A stretch of DNA of 64,000 bases from DAOUBP01 sp034432655. Its GTDB lineage: Bacteria; Chloroflexota; Anaerolineae; CG2-30-64-16. The position numbers and the translations under genes are program-made. The DNA lies in contig DAOUBP010000157.1 in NCBI GenBank assembly GCA_034432655.1, positions 1 through 64,000 on the forward strand, written 5' to 3'. Below are positions 7,417 through 14,110 of the stretch, in pieces. Positions within the stretch are counted from its first letter, which is position 1, and the number at the start of each line of letters is the position of its first letter. Below the pieces are notes generated by a model. It saw only the letters and a list, made by a program, of their open reading frames with translations, had not been told where the DNA came from and did not search any database.

Positions 7417-8922
7417 TCAACCGTTCCACCGCTCCAGCAGCGCCGCAAACAGCCGCACGCCGTACCCGGTGGCGCCCTTGGGCTGGGCGGGCTTATCCTC
7501 TTCGGCCCAGGCCATGGAGGCCATGTCTATGTGTGCCCAGGGGTAACCTTCGGTAAAATGCTCCAGGAACTTGGCGCTGGTGCCGATGCCGGCAAAGCGG
7601 CCGGCTGTGTTCTTCACATCGGCCACCTGGCTCTTGATGGCCTCGGCGTACTCGTCATACAACGGCAGCCGCCACAGCCGGTCACCGGACGCCTCGGCTG
7701 CGGCCAGCAATTTGCCGGCCAGGTCATCGTTGTTGCTGAACACGGCCGCAGCCTGCGGGCCCAGGGCGATGGCCTGCGCGCCGGTGAGGGTGGCGATGTC
7801 CACCACCGCAGCCGGGTTGTATTGCGCGGCATAGGCCAGCGCGTCGGCCAGCAACATACGGCCCTCGGCGTCGGTGCTGATCACCTCCATGGTCTTCCCT
7901 TTCATGCCGGTGAAGACGTCGCCCGGCTTCTGCGCGCGGCCGCCGGGCAGGTTCTCGGCGCAGGGGGCCAGGCCGACGACGCGCAGCGGCAGGTTCAAGC
8001 GGGCCACCACGCCCAGGGCCGCGATCACCGCGGCCGCGCCGGCCATGTCGTCCTTCATCTTCCACATTTCCTCGGACGGCTTGATGGAGATGCCGCCTGA
8101 GTCGAAGGTGACCCCTTTGCCGGCCAGCACCACCGTCGGCAGGTCGGTGCGATCCGGGTTGTGCTCCAGCACGATGAACCTGGGTTCCTGCTCCGATTCC
8201 TCGGCCACAGCCATGAAGATGCCCATGCCCAACGCCTTGCACTCGGCGCGACCCAACGCCTGGAACCGCAGGCCGGTCTCCCGGGCCAGCGCCTCGGCCC
8301 GTTCGGCCATGACGGTGGGGGTCATGTGGTTGGCCGGGGTGTTCACCAGGTCGCGCGCGAAGTTGACGCCTGCCGCCACCACCTCGGCGCGGGCCGCGGC
8401 GGCCTGCAACGTGGGCAACCGCTCGGGGTCCCGCTCGACGATGGTCAGCGTCTCCGGGTCGGGCTTCCAGTCCTTGGGTGGCACGGAGCGGTAGCCGGCG
8501 TAGCGGTACAGGCCCAGCCGGGTGCCTTCGACCAGCGCGGCGGCCGCCTTAGCGGGGTCCAGCCCGCCGATGCCGGCGCCATGGACGATGGTCGCCACGG
8601 TCTTGGCGCCCAGATCGCGCGCCTTGCGCGCGGCTGTGGCAGCCGCGTTGCGCGCCTCGCGCAGATCGAACTTAGCGGCCTCACCCAGGCCGACGACCAG
8701 CACACGTGGGGCCGGCAGCGCGCCGCGGGTGTAAAGCACCAGCGTCTCGCCGCTCTTGCCGCTGAAGTCACCCGCCGCGATCACCTCGCTGATTGCGCCG
8801 CCCAGCGCCTGGTCCACTGCGCCCGTTGCGCCCCCGGGCGCGGTCACGCCCTGGAAGAGGTTGACGACGATGAGGTCAGCGATGACCTCGGTGATACTGC
8901 CTTTCCAAACGGTTATTTTCAT
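7417..8922 (-). CDS. pepA: Leucyl aminopeptidase, M17 family
   Basis: A 501-residue cytosolic aminopeptidase that removes N-terminal residues and uses two metal ions. The N-terminal macro-like domain covers about residues 1-170. The catalytic domain shows GKGVTFDSGGISIKP (metal-binding Lys and Asp), KDDMAGAAAV and the signature STDAEGRMLLADAL. The ATG at 8922 is preferred because AGGAG lies about 8 bases upstream and the conserved MKITV strand starts there; a longer reading frame begins at 8988 without similarity. It is the first gene of a two-gene peptidase unit with pepF. Confidence 0.94.
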   Translation of the reverse strand: MKITVWKGSITEVIADLIVVNLFQGVTAPGGATGAVDQALGGAISEVIAAGDFSGKSGETLVLYTRGALPAPRVLVVGLGEAAKFDLREARNAAATAARKARDLGAKTVATIVHGAGIGGLDPAKAAAALVEGTRLGLYRYAGYRSVPPKDWKPDPETLTIVERDPERLPTLQAAAARAEVVAAGVNFARDLVNTPANHMTPTVMAERAEALARETGLRFQALGRAECKALGMGIFMAVAEESEQEPRFIVLEHNPDRTDLPTVVLAGKGVTFDSGGISIKPSEEMWKMKDDMAGAAAVIAALGVVARLNLPLRVVGLAPCAENLPGGRAQKPGDVFTGMKGKTMEVISTDAEGRMLLADALAYAAQYNPAAVVDIATLTGAQAIALGPQAAAVFSNNDDLAGKLLAAAEASGDRLWRLPLYDEYAEAIKSQVADVKNTAGRFAGIGTSAKFLEHFTEGYPWAHIDMASMAWAEEDKPAQPKGATGYGVRLFAALLERWNG

Positions 8923-9025
8923 TGCCTGGCTCCTGTCGCTGTAAATACCATGAAGTTCCGGAATTGACCCATGCTCGAATTGTAACACATGACAAATACC
9001 TCTCTCAAGTTAGTGTAAATGTCAC

Positions 9026-9054
9026 TTCACATCGGCCAGATGAGGCCTTATACT
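9026..9054 (+). promoter_or_regulatory. Putative promoter of the RiPP-like cassette
   Basis: TTCACA (9026-9031) and TATACT (9049-9054) are separated by 17 bases, ahead of the precursor peptide start at 9136. The heptamer TTAGTGT occurs upstream of the -35 box (9010-9016) and again after the -10 box (9063-9069), and could be a regulator site. Confidence 0.5.
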
Positions 9055-9135
9055 GCCGACAGTTAGTGTGACGGGGCTCAGGGCGGCAGCGTGCCCTAAA
9101 CCAGGCCTTCATTCTAATGCAAAGGAGAGATTCCC

Positions 9136-9273
9136 ATGACGGCTATTGACCTCAACGAACTCGAAGTTGTCGAACAATCGGTCGTGCAGTCGGGCGCTTC
9201 GACTACCGGCGGCGTCTTGTGCGGGATCGGGTGCAGCGGCTGGATCTGCGGCCTGGGCTGCGGCTGGGTCTAA
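9136..9273 (+). CDS. Cys-rich RiPP-like precursor peptide, 45 residues
   Basis: This short gene lies behind a strong AAAGGAGAG (9121-9129). The first 26 residues look like a leader: acidic and hydrophobic, MTAIDLNELEVVEQS, ending in a Gly-Gly at 25-26. The last 19 residues are a Gly/Cys/Trp core, VLCGIGCSGW then ICGLGCGWV, with Cys at 29, 33, 38 and 42 (two CxxxC units) and Trp at 36 and 44. The core is an internal near-duplication. The layout is typical of ribosomally made, post-translationally modified peptides, and a radical SAM fragment and an ABC exporter follow on the same strand. The modification is unknown. It is possible, though less likely, that the peptide is unmodified. Confidence 0.75.
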   Translation: MTAIDLNELEVVEQSVVQSGASTTGGVLCGIGCSGWICGLGCGWV

Positions 9274-9292
9274 GGCTCTGCGCCGAATCGCG

Positions 9293-9332
9293 CCGGGGGC
9301 AGGGCGCCTGTCAGAGGGTTCCCTGTCCCCGG
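9293..9332 (+). terminator. Hairpin between precursor and downstream genes
   Basis: CCGGGGGCAGGG (9293-9304) pairs with CCCTGTCCCCGG (9321-9332) over 12 bp with one G-U wobble and a 16-base loop. No T-run follows, so it is more likely a partial terminator or RNA-processing and stability element. Such elements are common after RiPP precursor genes, which need higher expression than their maturation genes. Confidence 0.5.
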
Positions 9333-9358
9333 CCTCACCACGTATCAGGAGTTGGCTC

Positions 9359-10612
9359 ATGTTCGGTCGGAAAGTACGCTCAGGCGTTGGCGTCACGTTG
9401 CTGCTGACTGTGCTGATGCTCGGCGCATGCGCTCCCAAATCAACGCCGGGTTCGAGTACGGCCGAACAGGCGCCGACGATTCACCAAGTGCTGCTCGGCC
9501 AACGCGTGGCTCTGGATCTGGCTGCCGGACGCTACGCCTGGCAAGGAACATCCGATATCCTGTTTCTCGGTGATCTCTTTGCGGAAGGGACCAAACCTAC
9601 GCTAGTTATCGCCTACTCAGTAGCCGATCAACAGGAACGGTGGCGAACTGAGCTGACCGCCACGCCACTCAACGCTTGGCAGGCAGGCGATACGTATCTG
9701 GTCGCGACCGCCCCAGCTGAAACCAACCATGACAACCAGGGGCATCTTGTCGCCCTGGCGACAGACGACGGCCATGTGTTATGGGATCAGGCGCTGGGCG
9801 AGGCGAACGTGGCGGTGACCGGGCTCGGTTCGCGGGTGTGGGTGGCGGCCGCAGCTGGGGTCGTTGAGATTGACCCGCAGACCGGCGCGACCATCGGTGA
9901 CGTGGTGGCGTGGCAGGAGCGGCCGCGCGGCAACGCGCGGACGGTGCACGCCTACACCTACGAAGGGCGCACGCAACTTGTCCTATCCGGCGGTCAGGAG
10001 CTTTACGCCTACGAGGAAAGCGCGACCGGCTGGACTGAGCGTTGGCATTTTCACGCCGCAAGCCCTGTCATGGAGACGGGAACGGTGGTCTGGGAGGCGG
10101 GCCAGGCGCCACACGTAGAGGCGCTGGCCTTCGGCGCCGCGTACGACATCAAGCCGGATGGAACCACTGGCTGGCGGATCACCAACCAGGATGTGAACCA
10201 GGGGATGCAGCTCGTAAGCTGTGGCGATGGCACAGTTCGCTACGTTTTCGGCAACGTGGCGAGCGGCGTCTACCTGGTGGGCAGCGCAGGCGTTGAGCGT
10301 TCCTGGCAGTTGCCGGGTGGCCAGGCCAGGCTGGGACCGATCCCGCTCCCGATCGCTGCCAACCCCACCTTCGGTGTAGCTGCGGGGGACTTGAACGGTG
10401 ACGGACAGGACGAAATCATAGCTCGTTCGCCCAAGGCGTTGTTCGTGTTCGATTGCCGGGGCCGCCTGCTCGGCAGCACGGCGCTGAATGACGGCACAAA
10501 CGATAGCCTGGTCAGCCAGATACGCGGCCTGCCAGGTTATCGGCCCTTCGTGCTGGGCGCCCAATTGGTTGTAGCCGAAAAGGGACAACTGAGTTATTTT
10601 ACACTGCAATAA
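9359..10612 (+). CDS. Beta-propeller lipoprotein of the RiPP-like cassette
   Basis: A 417-residue lipoprotein. The N-terminus has a basic start, a hydrophobic stretch and a lipobox LGAC (Cys at about residue 24), so the mature protein would be lipid-anchored outside the cytoplasmic membrane. The body has PQQ-like blade sequences (YSVADQQERWRTEL, LATDDGHVLWDQAL, VEIDPQTGATIG) and an FG-GAP-like DLNGDGQDEIIA segment near the C-terminus, consistent with a beta-propeller. AGGAG precedes the ATG. It may bind or present the peptide product; that is inference from position only. Confidence 0.75.
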   Translation: MFGRKVRSGVGVTLLLTVLMLGACAPKSTPGSSTAEQAPTIHQVLLGQRVALDLAAGRYAWQGTSDILFLGDLFAEGTKPTLVIAYSVADQQERWRTELTATPLNAWQAGDTYLVATAPAETNHDNQGHLVALATDDGHVLWDQALGEANVAVTGLGSRVWVAAAAGVVEIDPQTGATIGDVVAWQERPRGNARTVHAYTYEGRTQLVLSGGQELYAYEESATGWTERWHFHAASPVMETGTVVWEAGQAPHVEALAFGAAYDIKPDGTTGWRITNQDVNQGMQLVSCGDGTVRYVFGNVASGVYLVGSAGVERSWQLPGGQARLGPIPLPIAANPTFGVAAGDLNGDGQDEIIARSPKALFVFDCRGRLLGSTALNDGTNDSLVSQIRGLPGYRPFVLGAQLVVAEKGQLSYFTLQ

Positions 10613-10623
10613 GGAGCTTCAAG

Positions 10624-11148
10624 ATGACCTCCACTAAGCTGCACCTGTTCAGTGATGGGAGAACGCACATAGCCTATCACCCCGAGACCCGAATATTCTA
10701 CCGGCTCGATGACGCAGCATGGGAATCCCGCGATGTGGCCGACGATGCCTTTCTCACCGCGCCGACGTTGCCGTCATCAGCCGCCAGCAAGATCCAGGGT
10801 ACGTCCTCCAATGCGGCGCCAGCCGCTAGCCCCTGGACCTTGGAACGGCTGGTCATGGTGATCACAACGCACTGCAATCTGCGCTGCCGCTATTGCTATG
10901 CCGAAGGCGGGCACTACGGGACAACGCGGCAGCATATGCAGCCTGAGCTGGCGCGACAGGCATTGGCGTGGGTGCTGGAGCTTTTCGAGACGGTGGGCGT
11001 CGTGCAGTTTTTCGGGGGCGAACCTTCGCTGAATACCAAGGCGATCGCGGCCATTTGCGAGCAGTTCGACGCGCACGTAGCGGCAGGACGGCTGGCGCAG
11101 CCTCCCGGGTATGCGATGGTCACGAATGGCACATTGCTGGGAGCGTGA
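10624..11148 (+). CDS. Radical SAM peptide maturase, truncated to its N-terminal half
   Basis: A 174-residue product. Residues 1-35 resemble the leader-contacting N-terminus of SPASM-type maturases (IAYHPETRIFYRLDD). The radical SAM cluster motif is CNLRCRYC with Cys at 84, 88 and 91, followed by FFGGEPSLN (GGEP at 131-134, SAM binding) and MVTNGT at 165-170. The frame then stops, where the family normally continues for another 200-300 residues through the rest of the barrel and the SPASM iron-sulfur domain. AAGGAG precedes the ATG, and the stop is 4 bases before the next gene. It could be a deletion remnant or a minimal enzyme; activity is doubtful. Confidence 0.8.
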   Translation: MTSTKLHLFSDGRTHIAYHPETRIFYRLDDAAWESRDVADDAFLTAPTLPSSAASKIQGTSSNAAPAASPWTLERLVMVITTHCNLRCRYCYAEGGHYGTTRQHMQPELARQALAWVLELFETVGVVQFFGGEPSLNTKAIAAICEQFDAHVAAGRLAQPPGYAMVTNGTLLGA

Positions 11149-11152
11149 AAAC

Positions 11153-12052
11153 ATGAGCGAGCGCTTGTTGCTTGAGACGCGTCACCTGGGCAAAAGATTT
11201 GGCTCGTTCGAGGCGCTGCGCGATGTCAATCTGCATATCGCGGAGGGCGACATCTACGTGTTGCTGGGCCCGAACGGCTCCGGCAAGAGCACGACGCTGA
11301 GCATCATCACGGGGATGCTAAGGCCTACGTCCGGCGAAGTGGTCTATACCGGCCGGCCGGGTACGCTGGCCGGCTTCATTGGCACGCCGCCGGTCTATCC
11401 CCACCTGTCGGCGCGCGCAAACCTGGAAATCTCCTACCTGATGCGCGGTCTGCCGGTGGTCACGCGCCGGATCGATGACGTGCTGGCCACCGTCGGCCTG
11501 GCGGAGGCGCGCGACCGCCGGGCGGGGGAGTTCTCCACCGGGATGCGCCAGCGGTTGGGGATCGGCCGGGCGCTTCTTTTCTCGCCGCGGCTGATCGTGC
11601 TGGATGAGCCGACGAACGGGCTCGATCCCGAGGGCATCGTGGACATCCGTGAGATAATCCAGCGTCTCAACCGGGATCACCGCATCACCTGGTTGGTTTC
11701 CAGCCACATGCTCGCGGAGGTCGAAAAGATCGCCACGCGGGCCGGCATTCTGATGAACGGATCCCTGTTGAGGGAAATGAGCCTGGATGGCGCGCTGGAC
11801 AACGCAAAGGTTTTCTCACTGGATACCCCGGAGCCGGAACGGGCCAAGGCGCTTCTGCCGGTCGGAGTCACCCTGCTGGAGGAGGATGCGACGAGCCTGA
11901 TCATCCAGCTCGACAACGGTCTCGGCCCGGTGGAGTTGAACCGGTATCTGGTGGGCAAGGGCATCCCGGTGGCCGGACTGGGCCGCGTGCCCAATCGGCT
12001 GGAGGCCACCTACTTTCAAGTGTGCTATGGCGGGAAAGGAGACAGACGATGA
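11153..12052 (+). CDS. ABC transporter ATP-binding protein, BcrA/LanF-like
   Basis: A 299-residue ATPase. Walker A is GPNGSGKST (about residues 39-47), the signature region reads STGMRQRLGIGRAL, and Walker B is LIVLDEPTNGLD, with a switch His in SSH. The C-terminal ~80 residues are the extra domain seen in ABC-2 and bacitracin/lantibiotic-immunity ATPases. It pairs with the permease that overlaps its stop codon (ATGA). The context suggests export of, or self-protection against, the peptide of this cassette. GGGAG within the end of the radical SAM gene serves as its ribosome site. Confidence 0.9.
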   Translation: MSERLLLETRHLGKRFGSFEALRDVNLHIAEGDIYVLLGPNGSGKSTTLSIITGMLRPTSGEVVYTGRPGTLAGFIGTPPVYPHLSARANLEISYLMRGLPVVTRRIDDVLATVGLAEARDRRAGEFSTGMRQRLGIGRALLFSPRLIVLDEPTNGLDPEGIVDIREIIQRLNRDHRITWLVSSHMLAEVEKIATRAGILMNGSLLREMSLDGALDNAKVFSLDTPEPERAKALLPVGVTLLEEDATSLIIQLDNGLGPVELNRYLVGKGIPVAGLGRVPNRLEATYFQVCYGGKGDRR

Positions 12053-12819
12053 TCCGGGCTGCGCTGAAAACCTATCTCAGTTGGCGCGGATTCTGGGCGC
12101 TGAACCTCATCGGTCTGGGTTTGCTGGTGCTCTATTCGTTGGTTTTGGTCGGCATGGATCGCGTCGGCTGGATGCCGGTGAGTGGGCTGGATTACCTGGT
12201 GGGTTCACTCAATGTCTATCTGACCAATCTGCTGCCCCTGCTGGTTTGCCTGTTCGCGGCCCAGGCCTTTGCTTCCGAGTACCAGTGGCGTACGTTGATG
12301 ATCCCACTGTTCGAAGGCGTGCCGCGCTGGCGGATCGCGCTCAGCAAGGTGGTATTGAGCGCGGTTGCCACGGTCGTGTTCGTTGCGGTCTATCTTGTGG
12401 CGGCGGCCGGGCTGGCTTTTCTCCTGTTTTCGTTCAAAGGAGTGATGCTGGAAAGCCGGGTGATCTCGGCCGGCGAGGCGCTCTTCAGGCTGGCAGTCGC
12501 AGGCGGCTGGCTGACTTTGGTCATTTGCCTGTTCGGCTGGTTGGCGCTGGCGCTGGTGGTCCAGCTCAGGCAGCCCCTCCTTGCCGGTATCGGCGCGTTT
12601 CTGGTCTTCATTGCGATATTGGAAACCCAGGGCCCGCGCAGCCCATTCGCACCCTGGTTCCAGGTCGCGCAAACCTTGGTCAAGGCGCCGGACCTGGCCA
12701 ATTCGGACGTTGCGCGGCTTGTGGCCCGCGGTGGCGCCATCTGGCTGGCCGCTGCCGCCTTGATCATTGGCTGGTTGTTGTGCCTGTTCAACCGCCGCGA
12801 CATCACCTTGGACGCGTGA
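12049..12819 (+). CDS. ABC-2 type permease, BcrB/LanE-like
   Basis: A 256-residue integral membrane protein with about six hydrophobic segments, starting at about residue 14 (FWALNLIGLGLLVLYSLVL) and including the conserved E-W-R turn of ABC-2 permeases (FASEYQWRTLMIPLFEGVPR). The ATG overlaps the stop of the ATPase gene by 4 bases, so the two are translationally coupled. It should form the membrane half of the exporter or immunity complex. GGAAAGGAG upstream is a good ribosome site. Confidence 0.85.
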   Translation: MIRAALKTYLSWRGFWALNLIGLGLLVLYSLVLVGMDRVGWMPVSGLDYLVGSLNVYLTNLLPLLVCLFAAQAFASEYQWRTLMIPLFEGVPRWRIALSKVVLSAVATVVFVAVYLVAAAGLAFLLFSFKGVMLESRVISAGEALFRLAVAGGWLTLVICLFGWLALALVVQLRQPLLAGIGAFLVFIAILETQGPRSPFAPWFQVAQTLVKAPDLANSDVARLVARGGAIWLAAAALIIGWLLCLFNRRDITLDA

Positions 12820-12825
12820 CGGGTG

Positions 12826-12855
12826 TTGACGGGTTTTGGTCTGCTATGGTAGAAT
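12826..12855 (+). promoter_or_regulatory. Promoter of the comQXPA-like operon
   Basis: TTGACG (12826-12831) and TAGAAT (12850-12855) are separated by 18 bases. The site lies in the 67-base gap between the RiPP-cassette permease and the small peptide gene at 12887, so the signalling genes can be expressed separately from the cassette. Confidence 0.65.
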
Positions 12856-12886
12856 TCTGTCACTTTTCTCACGAAAGTAGTTCATC

Positions 12887-13096
12887 ATGAACACTCTTGC
12901 AACGGCAGTTCGGATGCTCAGTGAAGGTCGCCAGTCTTCAGACAGAATGGCCCTATCGGCCGCTGAGCGTGAAGCGTTGAAGCGGATTTCCTCCTTGCTT
13001 GATGGGTCTACGCGCCGGTTAGCTACTGCGCTCGATGAGATCAGCACAGATATGGTTTGGGTGGTTGCCCCGGAGCGTGATGCGGTCACGGGATGA
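12887..13096 (+). CDS. ComX-like pheromone precursor candidate, 69 residues
   Basis: A small, mostly helical, charged protein with a single Trp at residue 58, 11 residues from the C-terminus (MVWVVAPERDAVTG). In Bacillus, ComX is a 53-58-residue precursor whose C-terminal segment holds one Trp that ComQ isoprenylates before release. Here the stop codon overlaps the start of an isoprenyl synthase gene (ATGA), and a membrane kinase and LuxR-type regulator follow. The peptide sequence itself is not conserved in ComX, so the call rests on size, Trp position and neighbours. It differs from Bacillus in preceding the comQ-like gene. The ribosome site is weak. Confidence 0.55.
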   Translation: MNTLATAVRMLSEGRQSSDRMALSAAEREALKRISSLLDGSTRRLATALDEISTDMVWVVAPERDAVTG

Positions 13097-14109
13097 TCGG
13101 CGTTCCTCCGGCAGAGCCTGCACACATCGAGTCTCTGGTTGCCCGCTATCGGCAGGCGTTCAGCGCCCAAGTCCGTTCGGCGATCCAAGAAAGCATTGAT
13201 CCGACCCCATTGCGCGCCTACTTGATACGCCTGGTTGAGGCGGGGATGCTGCGTGATGTGGAGACGGTCGGTATTGGCTGGCTGCCAATTCTGGCCTGTG
13301 AAGCGTGCGGCGCCGATGGCGCCCGCGCCCTGCCCGTTGCTGCAGCCTGGCAACTGGTTCGTCTCGCGGTCAAGCTCCTGGACGACGTGGAAGACGGGGA
13401 TGGCGGCGCCAGCGAGCACTCAGGCATCGCGATCAACGCCGCGACCGCCCTGCTCTCCGTGGCGCATGTGACAATCGGGCACGGGACCGGCATGTCGTTG
13501 AGCCGGACACAGCGCACGGCAGATGGCTTGCAGCATGCGCTCCTGTTAGCGGCCTCCGGTCAGCATCGTGACCTGGCGGCCAGGGGTTCGGCCGATCCGA
13601 TGAGCCCGGATGAGTGGCTCGCGGTCGCGGAAGCCAAATCGGGCGCGCTGCTGCGCTGGGCGGTCGAGGCTGGCGCCCTGGTCGCGGGTGCGCGTCGCGC
13701 GCTCGCGACGGCGCTGGGCGAATATGGTTGGCGCCTGGGCATCCTCCTGCAGCTGGCAGACGATCTGACCGATTGCTGGCGAGGCGGGGATGACAGCGAC
13801 CTTGCCGCAGGATCTCTGACCTTACCGCTATGCTATGCACTCTGGGTTGCATCCGACGACGAGCAGCGGCGACTTGCGCAGCTGCTGCTGGCTCGGCGGC
13901 AGGGGGATCAGGCTGCCGCCAGCCAACTTGGGCAGATGCTGATCGACATGGGGGCCCAGGCCTACCTGCTGACGGTCGCGCTGGCCCAGCGTGCGCAAGC
14001 ACTGGCCGCGCTCGATCGGGCAGCGCCGGCGCTCGGCGAGACGGGACGGCTTCTCCTGGAGCCGATGATTGACTATGCCTTCCCGGCATTTCGGCCGCTT
14101 GGAATTTGA
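13093..14109 (+). CDS. ComQ-like isoprenyl (polyprenyl) synthase homologue
   Basis: A 338-residue all-helical protein of the trans-isoprenyl diphosphate synthase superfamily. The first Asp-rich motif is LLDDVEDGD (DDxxD, about residues 95-103), without the His that precedes it in ordinary FPP/GGPP synthases; the second is LADDLTD (about residues 220-226). In comQXPA loci, ComQ uses this fold to attach an isoprenoid to Trp of ComX. The gene starts inside the stop of the small Trp-containing peptide and ends one base before the kinase gene. The alternative is an ordinary prenyl diphosphate synthase for carotenoid or quinone synthesis, but no such pathway genes are adjacent. Confidence 0.75.
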   Translation: MIGVPPAEPAHIESLVARYRQAFSAQVRSAIQESIDPTPLRAYLIRLVEAGMLRDVETVGIGWLPILACEACGADGARALPVAAAWQLVRLAVKLLDDVEDGDGGASEHSGIAINAATALLSVAHVTIGHGTGMSLSRTQRTADGLQHALLLAASGQHRDLAARGSADPMSPDEWLAVAEAKSGALLRWAVEAGALVAGARRALATALGEYGWRLGILLQLADDLTDCWRGGDDSDLAAGSLTLPLCYALWVASDDEQRRLAQLLLARRQGDQAAASQLGQMLIDMGAQAYLLTVALAQRAQALAALDRAAPALGETGRLLLEPMIDYAFPAFRPLGI

Positions 14110-14110
14110 C

